Positions 1 to 10,527 are shown, counted from the stretch's first letter. The stretch is DNA of 38,509 nt from Priapulus caudatus (GCF_000485595.1 NW_014577951.1:30458-68966), one strand, 5' to 3'. Translations and numbers: made by a program. The notes: generated from the letters alone by a model not told the origin.

Positions 1-8
1 GGGAGAGA

Positions 9-37
9 TTACTACTACTGCTGCGCTGCTACTGCGC
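9..37 (+). repeat. Short CTA/CTG triplet tract at the window edge
   Basis: ACT/CTG triplets end at the first non-repeat base of the left arm. They mirror the long triplet array that starts at 12651 beyond the right arm. The tract may be the cut end of a longer array. Confidence 0.7.
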
Positions 38-208
38 CGTCAAATACGACACATCGGCACATAATTATTGCCTGACATTTGTGGTCGCTCTGCAGAAGAA
101 AAATGTTTGTAGGTGAGCGAAGCTTGAGCCGGTCTGCGCATAGTTTCGTGTGTCTGTTGTCGTCGTATCTCTGTAGCAGTCACTTGGCTACATAGGTGGC
201 GGAATACA

Positions 209-325
209 GGGACATGTTGTGTAGTCTGTATCATCTGGGACCTGTTATGTAGTCGTGTGACATCTGGGTATCTGCTACGTAGTCGCGACATCCGAAGGCC
301 TGCTGTGAGGCACAGAGGCATCTAC
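209..325 (+). repeat. 29-bp degenerate minisatellite, about 4 units (left arm)
   Basis: Four successive units of 28-30 bp begin near 209, 237, 266 and 294. They share the order GGGAC-TGTT-TGTAGTC-CATCT with changes in each. The mirrored copy lies at about 12360-12480 on the other strand. Units are degenerate, so this is an old array. Confidence 0.6.
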
Positions 326-1089
326 AGTAGTAGATTGCAATAAGAGATACGCGTGCGTGATGCGTAAAGACGATGTAATAAATATTTCAGGCGGGCAGAA
401 GATTTGCACATTTTGTCGCCTCTGTCAATGTTGGCGAAAGAGATTTCATCTCACCTCGTTCCAGTGTGCAGCCGCTGGAACGCGGCTGCTCTCTCTATCG
501 CTGTCTCGGGTCGTGGAAACGGGTTTCCCACGCAGTATTCTAATAATACCTAAAAAAAACGTAAACGTTCGATTTGGAAATGTATGTTATTTTACTCGCT
601 AGAAACGTTTGGGTTTTGGCTTTATAAAAATTACCAACTGTGCGCACAAAAAGCGACGTTTCCGCTCAGCCTAAATTCCAAGCTTATATGACTCGCGAGC
701 CCTTACAACCTTCGCCGCTCGTGGATTTCATTATATTCGCGACTACTACACACGCGCGCGTCATTAATATCTTGTCTGCGTACATCGCTTCCAGCGGCAA
801 AACGGATTTTTCCCCTTGAAATTGCATGTCGTTTGCTGATTGTCGTTCGCGGGTAGGAAAATCCTCCTCAGTGCGGCGCAAAGCTCCGCTGCCCGGGTTC
901 ATCATAACGTAAAGATCGTTGCGGATCTATTTGTACGATCCGCTATGTCGGATGTGAGCGCCGTCTAGGAGCGGAGCGCGGTTAAGGCAGTACACATCAC
1001 AGAGTAATTTTCTGTGAGATCATGAGACACTGTATCTTGAATACCTCCGTGATGCCTGATGACGGTTAAAAGTTGTAAGAGCGAAGCAA

Positions 1090-1234
<145 letters not shown>

Positions 1235-1278
1235 ACAGTAAGAGGTAGAGGGAGAGGGAGGAGGGGATAATGAGCGCG

Positions 1279-1332
1279 ATATATATATATATATATATTG
1301 ACATATATATATATCATATATGTATATATATA
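1279..1332. repeat. (AT)n microsatellite, different in the two arms
   Basis: Two TA runs separated by a short GAC-containing break. The corresponding stretch of the right arm (11385-11440) is AT-rich but clearly not the same repeat: it has scattered AATAC words in place of a pure TA run. This is one of the few places where the arms differ by more than small indels. Confidence 0.85.
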
Positions 1333-2100
1333 GACGGTGCGTAGAGAGAGGGAGAGGCTGAGATAACAATAAATGTGACTTCTCGCGAGAATGCTCGAGA
1401 TTCGCACATTATCGAGTAGCCATCGCTGCCGTCGTGAAAACTACGTACTTTTTTCTCGTTGTCCGATATCAGACGGTACTTCACGACCTTGTGCCACGAA
1501 GTGCGCACGGCTGGACCACCACAAGGGCAAATGAGCGCGAGCTCGTCAGCTTCCCCCCCGCAGCTAAGTTATTGCGCTCCCTCTATACTTCTTCACGAAG
1601 TATTCCACTTCAACCGCATTAGCTTAAACAGGTTTCTAATTCTTTAATCGTCCGTGAACTTATTAGGACGCTCGAGGTGTGGAAGAAAGACATGCGCGCT
1701 GATTTAGTACCGGTAAGGTAGTTTACTTCATAGCTGGTTCGGTCTCTAATGACTGGCTCAATCGCGGATGGATTACACGCCATTTAATAGCACGCCGCGA
1801 ATTCAGTAATTTCGTAAATGTTGATGAATTTTCGTTGATTAGTTTCTCAGCGCCATGCTTTTGCTCTACCGTCTGTTAAATATTATGATTAAAATTAATT
1901 AAACTTCAGCGCAGTTAGGCGTAATCCAGAGCAATACACGCGTGTAATTCTGTGTAAATTAAAAACCCGTATTAATAGGTGTATAATTACTAGTGTTGCA
2001 AACGAAGCGTCTCCAATATGCTGTGCGTACTATATGCTTATGTCTATTTGGGTGGCAGAACATGTCTATAAATATTCGGCATATAGTTGTATAATAAGCC

Positions 2101-2190
2101 TATCAAGCGTCCATAATAGAAAATTCTAGAAATAGAATTTGAGAAGATTAATAGATTCTAGATTCTAGATTCTATTATGGACTATTGATA
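2101..2190. mobile_element. 90-bp foldback (MITE-like) element, left arm
   Basis: The two ends, 2101-2121 and 2170-2190, are inverted repeats of 21 bp with 19 matches, both starting TATCAA and containing TCCATAATAGAA. The interior is a TTCTAGA-rich stretch that can also pair. Size and terminal symmetry resemble a tiny non-autonomous DNA transposon. No target-site duplication is evident, and no family is recognised. Confidence 0.5.
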
Positions 2191-2191
2191 A

Positions 2192-2239
2192 TATCAAGAG
2201 TAGATAAATAGCTATGTAGTTATTTATCTACTCTTGATA
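2192..2239. repeat. Perfect 19-bp hairpin next to the foldback element
   Basis: Arms 2192-2210 and 2221-2239 are perfect reverse complements around a 10-base loop. The outer ends read TATCAAG/CTTGATA, the same terminal word as the neighbouring element at 2101-2190, so the two may be parts of one composite foldback (2101-2239). Confidence 0.75.
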
Positions 2240-2254
2240 ATATTTGTGCTCAGT

Positions 2255-2515
2255 GCAGGTGAATAACATGCGTGTTGAATACAGGCGCGTGATGTTTGCG
2301 TGACATACTATAGTGTGAAGTACGGGTGTGCAATTTACTGTAAAATACAGGTGTATAATATATAATACAACTCTGTAATATCTGTGCAAAATACAAGTGT
2401 ATAATACACATGTATGACCCAGGTTTTGTCTGGAATACAGATTTTTTGATACAAATATTCGGGTATGTGATAATACAAGTACACGTCAAGTAAGCGGTAC
2501 AGGTGTGCGGCACAC
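2255..2515. repeat. Degenerate ATACAGGTGT-type dispersed motif cluster
   Basis: Variants of AATACAGGTGT (tACGGGTGT, ATACAAGTGT, ATACACATGT, GTACAGGTGT) recur every 15-40 bases across this stretch, and more thinly at 1935-2000. The copy at about 10210-10465 in the right arm keeps the pattern. It looks like an old, decayed tandem repeat. Confidence 0.45.
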
Positions 2516-2570
2516 TAGCAAACCGCTCTCGCGCGTACCTCCACTAATTATATAATAGAAAGTAATTATC

Positions 2571-2645
2571 AGCGAACTCACCTGCGTCCCGAACTCACCT
2601 GCGGCGCGAACTCACACTGCGGCGCGAACTCACCTGCGTCGCTGA
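2571..2645 (-). repeat. 17-bp tandem array of splice-donor-like units (left arm)
   Basis: Four units of about 17 bp read on the minus strand as GCAGGTGAGTTCG plus a 4-base linker. One unit carries a small insertion (around 2612-2618). Each intact unit contains CAGGTGAGT, an 8/9 match to the canonical metazoan 5' splice site. The intact version is in the right arm (10085-10150). Confidence 0.8.
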
Positions 2646-2862
2646 TTCAATTTCTGAACCACTCCGGCTATAGTTCCAGCCTCGTGTTGACTGTACGAAT
2701 TCAGGTAGTACTATATCCATCCACGTTCCTCTCTGTTTGTCACCGCCGCCCCCCCCCTCTCCCCCTGTCTCTTGAGCAGTTAGATGACATTTGCGTTTTT
2801 TCTCGCATTCCAGAAATGTCACCGTGGAACGGCAGAGAGCTGTGAGACTGTGCAGAGGCAGC

Positions 2863-2868
2863 TATAAA
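2863..2868 (+). promoter_or_regulatory. Candidate TATA box, left arm
   Basis: TATAAA in a GC-rich context (GCTATAAACAGCTG, itself nearly palindromic). It is kept in the right arm as TTTATA at 9851-9856. It lies about 135 bp upstream of a good splice donor at 3003, a spacing that fits a promoter with a short first exon. No clear initiator motif is seen 25-35 bp downstream, so this is tentative. Confidence 0.3.
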
Positions 2869-2892
2869 CAGCTGCGGCGCCGTGTTGCAAAC

Positions 2893-3002
2893 AGCGCCTC
2901 GGCCGAGTTTCGCGCGTTCACGGCAAATACGCGTGCACACGCGACGCAGACAACAGCCCAGCGCGTGGATCCTTACACTGACTCACACAGCCGGCTATCA
3001 AG
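2893..3002 (+). other. Candidate non-coding first exon ending at a splice donor
   Basis: The stretch between the TATA-like box and a donor (CAAG|GTAAGC, cut after 3002) is GC-rich and conserved in the right arm, where the donor falls at 9720/9719 on the minus strand. A frame is open across it, but the frame is not conserved between the arms, so any exon is more likely a 5' UTR or a long non-coding RNA exon. No acceptor or downstream exon can be assigned. Confidence 0.22.
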
Positions 3003-3266
3003 GTAAGCTCGTGGGAGAGGTTCTTAGCTTTCTTATATAGAAGAATCTTAAATCGTACAGGTAGATTCTCATAGTCCTCATGATGGCAATGATGACGCGA
3101 GGTATTTTTATCAGCACCTAGTATTGCCGCGATGCTGTTTGATGGGGTGAACAGCCAGTTCATACCTCGTGTTGTTTCGCTGTATCTATTTCGCCGATTA
3201 AACTTAAGATTTCGAACAGCTTTCCCGATTATTGCAGTACTTACAGACATTGCTCGCGTAAAGTTA

Positions 3267-3282
3267 ACATTACGCGTAATGT
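3267..3282. repeat. Perfect 16-bp palindrome
   Basis: ACATTACGCGTAATGT is self-complementary and flanked by GTTAA words on both sides. The same palindrome is intact in the right arm near 9449-9464. It may be a binding site for a dimeric protein or chance. Confidence 0.6.
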
Positions 3283-3668
3283 GCAGCAGTAAGGTTAACA
3301 TGTATTAGATCACTCGTACATCGTTATTTTCCCCACAATATATGTAATTATTGAAATTTCCTGGGTTGATTTGTCATTGTTGGCACTTGTGTGTGTGGCG
3401 GCATTTACAAAGAAATTGTCGCGACGTTCAAGAATGCTGTTTTTTATATTAGTTATATACCTATATATATATATATATTATAACAGCATGAATCCTTAGT
3501 AATTTTCAAGTTGGTTTAAATAACTAGCATATAATTCGCGAATATGCCAGAACATATTTTACTACATGTCTTTATTTTGTGGATGTATTATTTTGAGAAA
3601 TACATCATTTGAATGGCTTGTACGTATAGTAAAAGAATTTCGCCACTATAACTCGAAGGTATTGCAGT

Positions 3669-3726
3669 GTACGTGCGCGCGTACTGTGCGTGTACGTGGC
3701 GCGTACGTGCGTGTACGTGCGTGTAC
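3669..3726 (+). repeat. 10-bp GTACGTGCGT-type tandem repeat, short form
   Basis: About five irregular 10-bp units. The right arm has about nine to ten regular units at the matching place (8961-9067), so this is a length-variable repeat between the arms. Confidence 0.8.
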
Positions 3727-4577
3727 AGGTGCCTTAAATCATTATCTATCCAAATCTAGAAACGTTTGTAGTGTGATAATTTCTCTGATTCGTGATCAGA
3801 GAAGAAATTCTGATATGGATATATTATGCATGATATAAACAACGGCTTTTAGCTGTAATTACTGTGCTGTTCTAGCCGTGTCTATGTACAGCCTATACGT
3901 ACGCATACCAGCATTGTTATATCTTTATTCGGCTGGTGGTAGCCATTTTATTTGTTGCTCTCCTCCGAACGAGTGAGTTATTATCTGACAGTTTTTCATT
4001 AAATCATCGCTATAATGTAACGCGTGTTTTGGTGCAAATGTTAAACTTCAATATATACATTCTAAAAACGCGCTGTCACAACCGAACGCTACGCTGGTTT
4101 TTTCATTAGGAAATTGTAATCATCTTAATGCGTTTTCTAGTCGACTGGCTGAATAGTAAATGATATTCAGACTAAAAACGAGCTGCACAAAAAGTTGCCA
4201 CCGGCTCGACACCGAAATGCGCATGGGCTATTATGTCGGAAAACTTCTAATTAATTATCGCAAGGATTATTAATTAAACATAAAACAAATTTAATTAACT
4301 CACTCGAGAAGATTGATGAGGTGTCTTTGGCAAAGGAGTGCGAATGCGTTAAGCATTGCGACCAATACACCGATAGAGCAGAGTCGACCAGCGCATCCCG
4401 CGCACTCACGCCATTCTTTCAGGTGCTATACTACTGTCGATACGCGGCAATCTCGTAAAAGGTTTTGCAATTTCGCTAAGTTACTGCGCCTAATTCGATG
4501 CGAAGCGCACGTGAATGGCGAGTTTTCTATAAACATTTAGAGAAACTGTTCGCTTACCGTGGCGGCTTACCTCCCTG

Positions 4578-4641
4578 TTTCTCCTCCTCTCTCTCTCTCT
4601 CTTTCTCTCTCGCCCGCGCGCTCTCTCTCTCTCTCTGCTTA

Positions 4642-4685
<44 letters not shown>

Positions 4686-4698
4686 AGAGAGAGATAGA
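4578..4698. repeat. (CT)n then (GA)n dyad: hairpin-forming microsatellite at arm end
   Basis: About 55 bases of CT (broken by CGCCCGCGCG) are followed by a short GCTTATTTAA centre and then about 50 bases of GA, so both halves can pair with each other. Homology with the right arm stops at the centre. After this point the right arm runs into a TA tract (8045-8060) instead. Confidence 0.85.
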
Positions 4699-4790
4699 GA
4701 TTGAAATTATGTGAAAGAGTAAGAATGAAAGCGAGAGAAACAAATTGAAATTATGTGAGAGAGTACGAATGAGAGAGAGAGATAGAGACT
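4699..4790 (+). repeat. Two-copy 46-bp tandem duplication
   Basis: The words TTGAAATTATGTGA and GAGAGTA-GAATGA recur with a period of about 46 bp. It sits directly beside the GA tract that closes the left arm. Confidence 0.65.
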
Positions 4791-5370
4791 CACAATTACA
4801 GTACACTGTGAGCGCGACTATACTGAGCCGACGCTCTGCTCGCCTCGTGAACGCAATCAGCACAGCAAAATGAGCAGCAGCGCAAAACGACTGAATTGCA
4901 TCAATTGGCTTATGGTGCCAATCAGCCATCAAATCATGGCGGTGATTTTTGCGCCGATATTACGGAAGCTGCGCGGTCCGCTGATCACCAGCACACTATT
5001 CTCTGCTCATTAGCTCAACATTTTTTCCGTTTTTTTCGATTAGCGACATTCTTAATTCGCGGTTTTCTTATATTCGCGGAATTTTTACGGCGTGAGTTCC
5101 TAGCCTTTTTAGGTCGTGAATTTGTCGCATCCTTAGTTCATGCACTCGCAACATTTAGGTTAGGTATTTAGCTACATAATAATATACACACTACATTAGA
5201 CACTATACATAAGGCACATAAGACATGCAAACGAAATAGCTTCCGATTCGAGTCAACTGGACGTGAGCCCCTCTATAAACCAAGGTCAAATCGTGTTAAT
5301 ATTAATTAATGACAGACTCAATACTACTGTAGTGGTAATATATTTTTGCTATTAAATAAGTAAGTTAATA

Positions 5371-5440
5371 TATGTATATATAATATCAGGGGGTTATTAA
5401 TGACAAATTTGTCATTATTAACCCCTGATAATGTATGTAT
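5371..5440. repeat. Near-perfect palindrome / hairpin in the spacer
   Basis: The two halves meet at AAATTT (5405-5410). ATCAGGGGG-TTATTAATGACAAA pairs with TTTGTCATTATTAACCCCTGAT with one extra G and about two mismatches, and the flanking TATGTATATA/ATGTATGTATA words extend the symmetry. With almost no loop it would form a cruciform or a short foldback. Confidence 0.75.
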
Positions 5441-5691
5441 AGTCAAACTAACAACATCTGCTAGCATAGCAACGTGTCACTGTGTGAGCGACGGGCGGGT
5501 ACCGGTCGCTAAACCGAGGTCAAACGGTGGCGGTATTAGTTCATTAAACGCATGGTCGAACTAAGAAGGCATAGATACCGAGCCCGTTAACCTAGCAATG
5601 TGTGCGTGAGTGTGAGCGATGCAGGGGGTCGCTGTGCATGCGTTCGCGTGTAGAGGCGCCAGCAAACGTTTTCCCTCTTCCTTCTCTGTCA

Positions 5692-5745
5692 TATGCACGC
5701 ACGCACGCACGCGTACACGCCCACTCACACGGACACACACACACA

Positions 5746-5777
<32 letters not shown>

Positions 5778-5783
5778 CACACG

Positions 5784-5833
<50 letters not shown>

Positions 5834-5871
5834 GCGCACGCACGCACGCATGCACGCACGCACGCACCCAC
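5692..5871 (+). repeat. (GCAC)n / (CA)n compound microsatellite
   Basis: GCAC tetranucleotides, then a pure CA run (5784-5826), then GCAC again. The long Cys/Val and His/Thr frames here are shadows. Confidence 0.97.
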
Positions 5872-5917
5872 ACGTGCTTTCTTGCTCTCTAACGCTATGT
5901 CGGTGTCGGTCTCTTCT

Positions 5918-6083
5918 GTCTCCCCATCTCTCTCTCTCTTACACACGCGCGATACATTCCCTCTCTTAATCTCTCATCTCACTCTGGCCCCCTCCTATCC
6001 CTCTCTCTCTCTCTTCTCGCGCGCACTTTCTCTCCCTCTCTCATCTCTCCCCCTCTCTCTCTCTCTCTCTCGCTCGCTCTCGC
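5918..6083 (+). repeat. Interrupted (CT)n microsatellite
   Basis: CT-rich polypyrimidine tract with CGCGC breaks, immediately after the CA tract. Confidence 0.95.
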
Positions 6084-6984
6084 ACATGAGATTCCATAAT
6101 TTATCTGCTGTCGCAACGCGTGAAAACGAAAATAAATTCGGTTAAAGGGCGCGCGAGCGCTGTGATCTAGGCGGCTGGCGATTAGACGAGCAAACAATTA
6201 CAGTTCACGCCGCCTGCACGTGCTGAAACTGGCCGCAGGAGTAACACATCATCCTCGTGTGGTCGCCTCGCCTGCGCATCACCTCCATTATCCGCGCTGA
6301 AAATGAATTTCTATTTAAAATTTATGTGACGCGCGCATGCAAATATCCCACTTACGACCAAGTCGACCGTGCCCATAAGGCAGGAAATGTAAATTAGAAT
6401 AGCAGCGATGGCTGATGTTTTGCAAACGCTTTCTCTCTTTGCGGGAAAGAATTATGCTTGTGTAAATTGGAAATTATTTGAAATCGAGCAGGCGGCATTA
6501 TGATCGTTGGCATTTAAAAGATTAAAAATATCTTAAAATAATTAATGGTAATTAGAAAGAACTGCGCAAAAAACTAGAAAAACTACCATGAGAGATAGTT
6601 TGATTGCCATGCGTTACACCCATAGTTTAACTCATTATAAACAATGAGTTACTCAAAATTTTCTATGAGGTTCTAAAAATTTGTCATATTGTAATAAATT
6701 GTGGTATAATGCATTTTATTGGAGAAGATCCATACACTTTCTCTGTTTACTAATTGTAGCATGAAATTGTCGTGTCATTAGCAACAGATTAATTACGTAA
6801 AATAATTTCAAATAGCAAGTAACAGATTTGCCTTTTATCTTCTGTCGTGTAATTGAATACATAATTACTGATAGTGGAAAAATAATATTCCATAGCTAGC
6901 AAGTTAACGAGGCTTTACTTTACATTGACCTTATACTTCTAGGCTAGAAGGCGTTTCCTGCCTGCACCTATGAGCCTTAACCCT
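6084..6984. other. Unassigned stretch
   Basis: AT-rich single-copy DNA. A short hairpin (AACTCATT/AATGAGTT near 6628-6650) is the only structure noted, and no gene is seen. Confidence 0.5.
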
Positions 6985-7042
6985 GTGTTCGTGTGTGTTT
7001 GTGCGCGCGTGCGTGTGTGTGTGTGTGTGTGCGTGCGTGCTC
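6985..7042 (+). repeat. (GT)n / (GTGC)n microsatellite
   Basis: A GTGT run with GCGC and GCGTGC breaks. Confidence 0.93.
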
Positions 7043-7910
7043 TGGTGCCCATGAGTATAAAAATAAATATGCGTATAAATGTGTCCATTAGCCCTGTTTG
7101 GGCAAGCTGCTTGTGAACCACGTCGCATTCCCTCTCTCGTCCAGATATTAAATTCTTATAAACTTCCGAACTTCTTCATCGAACGCCTGCATCACATGAC
7201 CAGACAAATCTATTTTCTCTTATTTGTCGAAGACGAGAATAAATCCAATAATCTCTTTGAGTGTCAAAACGCCTATCGTGTCGCTGTGCCTTATATGTTG
7301 TATGATGATACACACGCACGGGCGGACGGCGGGTAAAAATAAACACATCTTAACTCTGGCGTGTATTGGGGCCGTAGGCCAGTTTACAGAAATACACAAT
7401 AATACGAAATACTCCGCGAATGAATACTTTATTGGCTACTACTACAAAATAAGAACCAACATGGTGGATGGCGAAACGCACAGGAAAACGCGGATGCATG
7501 ATACGGATGCACAATGCAATGACAAACACACATACATAATAACAGAAATAGATAATAGGGAATATTTATGACGGGTCGCTTATGATTCCGTCGACCACAG
7601 ACACATAAACGGGCTGTGTAGTCCACGAGGAAGCACCGAGCTAAGAAAACGGGGAAGCTCTCAGCGATGATAGCTTAGCGTTAATCGTGTTTAGGCTCGT
7701 CCGATCTGCATGCAATGCACGCGCACCGACAGTCGCCGTAATAACCACAGCGTGATGTCGGAACACATATATAGGCTTATAGCACCTGTCCGTAATTAAT
7801 ACGGGCTTCCTCCAGACGAAGTTATCGGTGGTACAGATGACTAAATAAACAAACACAATGCATTTCGTTGTGTTAACTGCGAGGAGTTGAGTTCATGTGT
7901 GCGGGAAGCG
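7043..7910. other. Unassigned stretch
   Basis: Moderately AT-rich single-copy DNA. A 115-residue frame (7224-7571) resembles nothing I know and has no clean coding character. Confidence 0.5.
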
Positions 7911-8105
7911 TACAGAGAGAGAGAGGGAGAGAGATATAGAGAGAAGGGCGGGAGACAGGAGAATGGAGCAAAATAGCGAGAGCGAATGCGCGCGAGAGAG
8001 AGGGGCATAACGAGCAGAAAGAGGGAGTTAGAGAGATTGAGAGATATATATATATATATAAAAAGAGAGAGAGAGAGAGCGCGCGGGCGAGAGAGAGAGA
8101 GGAGG
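7911..8105 (+). repeat. Interrupted (GA)n with internal (TA)n, inner edge of right arm
   Basis: GA-rich tract at 7911-8040, a TA run at 8045-8060, then GA with a GCGCGCGGGCG break that matches the CGCCCGCGCG break of the left arm. Arm homology ends here. Confidence 0.9.
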
Positions 8106-8960
8106 AGAAACAGGGAGGTAAGCCGCCACGGTAAGCGAACACTTTCTCTAAATGTTTATAGAAAACTCGCCATTCACGTGCGCTTCGCATCGAATTAGGC
8201 CGAGTAACTTAGCGAAATTGCAAAACCTTTTACGAGATTGCCGCGTATCGACAGTAGTATAGCACCTGAAAGAATGGCGTGAGTGCGCGTGGATGCGCTG
8301 GTCGACTCTGCTCTATCGGTGTATTGGTCGCAATGCTTAACGCATTCGCACTCCTTTGCCAAAGACACCTCATCAATCTTCTCGAGTGAGTTAATTAAAT
8401 TTGTTTTATGTTAATTAATAATCCTTGCGATAATTAATTTAGAAGTTTTCCGACATAATAGCCCATGCGCATTTCGGTGTCGAGCCGGTGGCAACTTTTT
8501 GTGCAGCTCGTTTTTAGTCTGAATATCATTTACTATTCAGCCAGTCGACTAGAAAACGCATTTAAGATGATTACAATTTCCTAATGAAAAAACCAGCGTA
8601 GCGTTCGGTTGTGACAGCGGTTTTTAGATGTATATATTGAAGTTTAACATTTGCACCAAAACACGGTTACATTATAGCCGATGATTTAATGAAAAACTGT
8701 CAGATAATAACTCACTCGTTCGGAGGAGAGCAACAAATAAAATGGCTACCACCAGCCGAATTAAAGATATAACAATGCTGGTATGCGTACGTATAGGCTG
8801 TACATAGACACGGCTAGAACAGCACAGTAATTACACTAAAAGCCGTTGTTTATATCATGCATAATATATACCATATCAGAATTTCTTCTCTGATCACGAA
8901 TCAGAGAAATTATCACACTACAAACGTTTCTAGATTTGGATAGATAATGATTTAAGGCAC

Positions 8961-9067
8961 CTGTACACGCACGTACACGCACGTACGCGCACGTACACGC
9001 ACGTACGCGCACGTACACGCACGTACACGCACGTACGCGCACGTACACGCACGTACGCGCACGTACA
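8961..9067 (+). repeat. 10-bp ACGTACRCGC tandem repeat, expanded form
   Basis: Nine to ten units alternate between ACGTACACGC and ACGTACGCGC, giving partial 20-bp higher-order units. The left arm has only about five irregular units. Val/Cys-rich frames over it are artefacts. Confidence 0.92.
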
Positions 9068-9718
9068 CTGCAATACCTTCGAGTTATAGTGGCGAAATTC
9101 TTTTACTATACGTACAAGCCATTCAAATGATGTATTTCTCAAAATAATACATCCACAAATAAAGACATGTAGTAAAATATGTTCTGGCATATTCGCGAAT
9201 TATGCTAGTTATTAAAACCAACTTGAAAATTACTAAGGATTCATGCTGTTATAATATATATATATATATAGGTATATAATAATATAAAAAACAGCATTCT
9301 TGAACGTCGCGACAATTTCTTTGTAAATGCCGCCACACACACAAGTGCCAACAATGACAAATCAACCAGGAAATTTCAATAATTACATATATTGTTGGGG
9401 AAAATAACGATGTACGAGTGATCTAATACATGTTAACCTTACTGCTGCAACATTACGCGTAATGTTAACTTTACGCGAGCAATGTCTGTAAGTACTGCAA
9501 TAATCGGGAAAGCTGTTCGAAATCTTAAGTTTAATCGGCGAATAGATACAGCGAACAACACGAGGTATGAACTGCGTTCACCCCATCAAACAGCATCGCG
9601 GCAATACTAGGTGCTGATAAAAATACCTCGCGTCATCATTGCATCATGAGGACTATGAGATCTACCTGTACGATTTAAGATTCTCTATAAGAAAGCTAAG
9701 ACCTCTCCCACGAGCTTA

Positions 9719-9870
9719 CCTTGTATAGCCGGCTGTGTGACGTCAGTGTAAGGATCCACGCGCTGGGCTGTTGTCTGCGTCGGTGTGCACGCGTATTTGC
9801 GTGAACGCGCGAAACTCGGCCGAGGCTGTTTGCAACACGGCGCGCAGCTGTTTATAGCTGCTCTGCACAG
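9719..9870 (-). promoter_or_regulatory. Right-arm copy of the TATA-box / splice-donor unit
   Basis: On the minus strand a TATAAA box (9851-9856) is followed by a GC-rich stretch and a donor AAG|GTAAGC at 9720/9719. Both elements survive despite nearby indels. Low-confidence promoter plus first-exon candidate, as for 2863-3002. Confidence 0.25.
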
Positions 9871-10084
9871 TCTCACAGCTCTCTGCCGTTGCCACGGTGA
9901 CTATTTCTGGAATGCGAGAAAAAAACGCAAATGGTCATCTAACTGCTCAAGAGACAGGGGGAGAGGGGGGGGGCGGCGGTGACAAACAGAGAGGAACGTG
10001 GATGGATATAGCTACTACCTGAATTCGTACAGTCAACACGAGGCTGGAACTATAGCCGGAGTGGTTCAGAAATTGATCAGCGAC

Positions 10085-10150
10085 GCAGGTGAGTTCGCGC
10101 CGCAGGTGAGTTCGCGCCGCAGGTGAGTTCGGGACGCAGGTGAGTTCGCT
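10085..10150 (+). repeat. Four-copy 17-bp array of splice-donor consensus
   Basis: GCAGGTGAGTTCG starts at 10085, 10102, 10119 and 10136, with linkers CGCC, CGCC and GGAC. Each unit offers CAG|GTGAGT on the plus strand. Four near-consensus donors at 17-bp spacing could compete for U1 snRNP if transcribed. No exon or acceptor is assigned. Confidence 0.88.
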
Positions 10151-10478
10151 GATAATTACTTTCTATTATATAATTAGTGGAGGTACGGCGAGAGCGGTTT
10201 GCTAGTGTGCCGCACACCTGTACCGCTTACTTGACGTGTACTTGTATTATCACATACCGAATATTTGTATCAAAAATCTGTATTCCAGACAAAACCTGGG
10301 TCATACATGTGTATTATACACTTGTATTTTGCACAGATATTACAGAGTTGTATTATATATTATACACCTGTATTTTACAGTAAATTGCACACCCGTACTT
10401 CACACTATAGTATGTCACGCAAACATCACGCGCCTGTATTCAACACGCATGTTATTCACCTGCACTGAGCACAAATAT

Positions 10479-10526
10479 TATCAAGAGTAGATAAATAACT
10501 ACATAGCTATTTATCTACTCTTGATA
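10479..10526. repeat. Perfect 19-bp hairpin (right-arm copy)
   Basis: Arms 10479-10497 and 10508-10526 are the counterpart of 2192-2239, and pairing is kept. Confidence 0.75.
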
Positions 10527-10527
10527 T

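Larger units (their letters stand above)
4641..8057. other. Single-copy spacer between the inverted arms
   Basis: This 3.4 kb stretch has no counterpart elsewhere in the window. It contains a GA tract, a 46-bp tandem duplication, a near-perfect palindrome at 5371-5440, CA and CT microsatellites (5692-6083) and a GT tract near 6985-7042. The rest (4800-5370, 6084-6985, 7043-7910) is unrecognised. There is no transposase-like frame, so if the inverted arms were transposon ends the spacer does not supply an enzyme that I can see. Confidence 0.7.

Noticed and set aside
209-325. CRISPR-like repeat/spacer array
   Set aside because: Units are contiguous and degenerate with no unique spacers, in a eukaryotic context.
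2918-3301. 127-residue minus-strand frame in the left arm
   Set aside because: The frame is not kept in the right arm because of small indels, and no motif is recognised.
5155-5164. Insect telomere-type (TTAGG)2
   Set aside because: Two units only.
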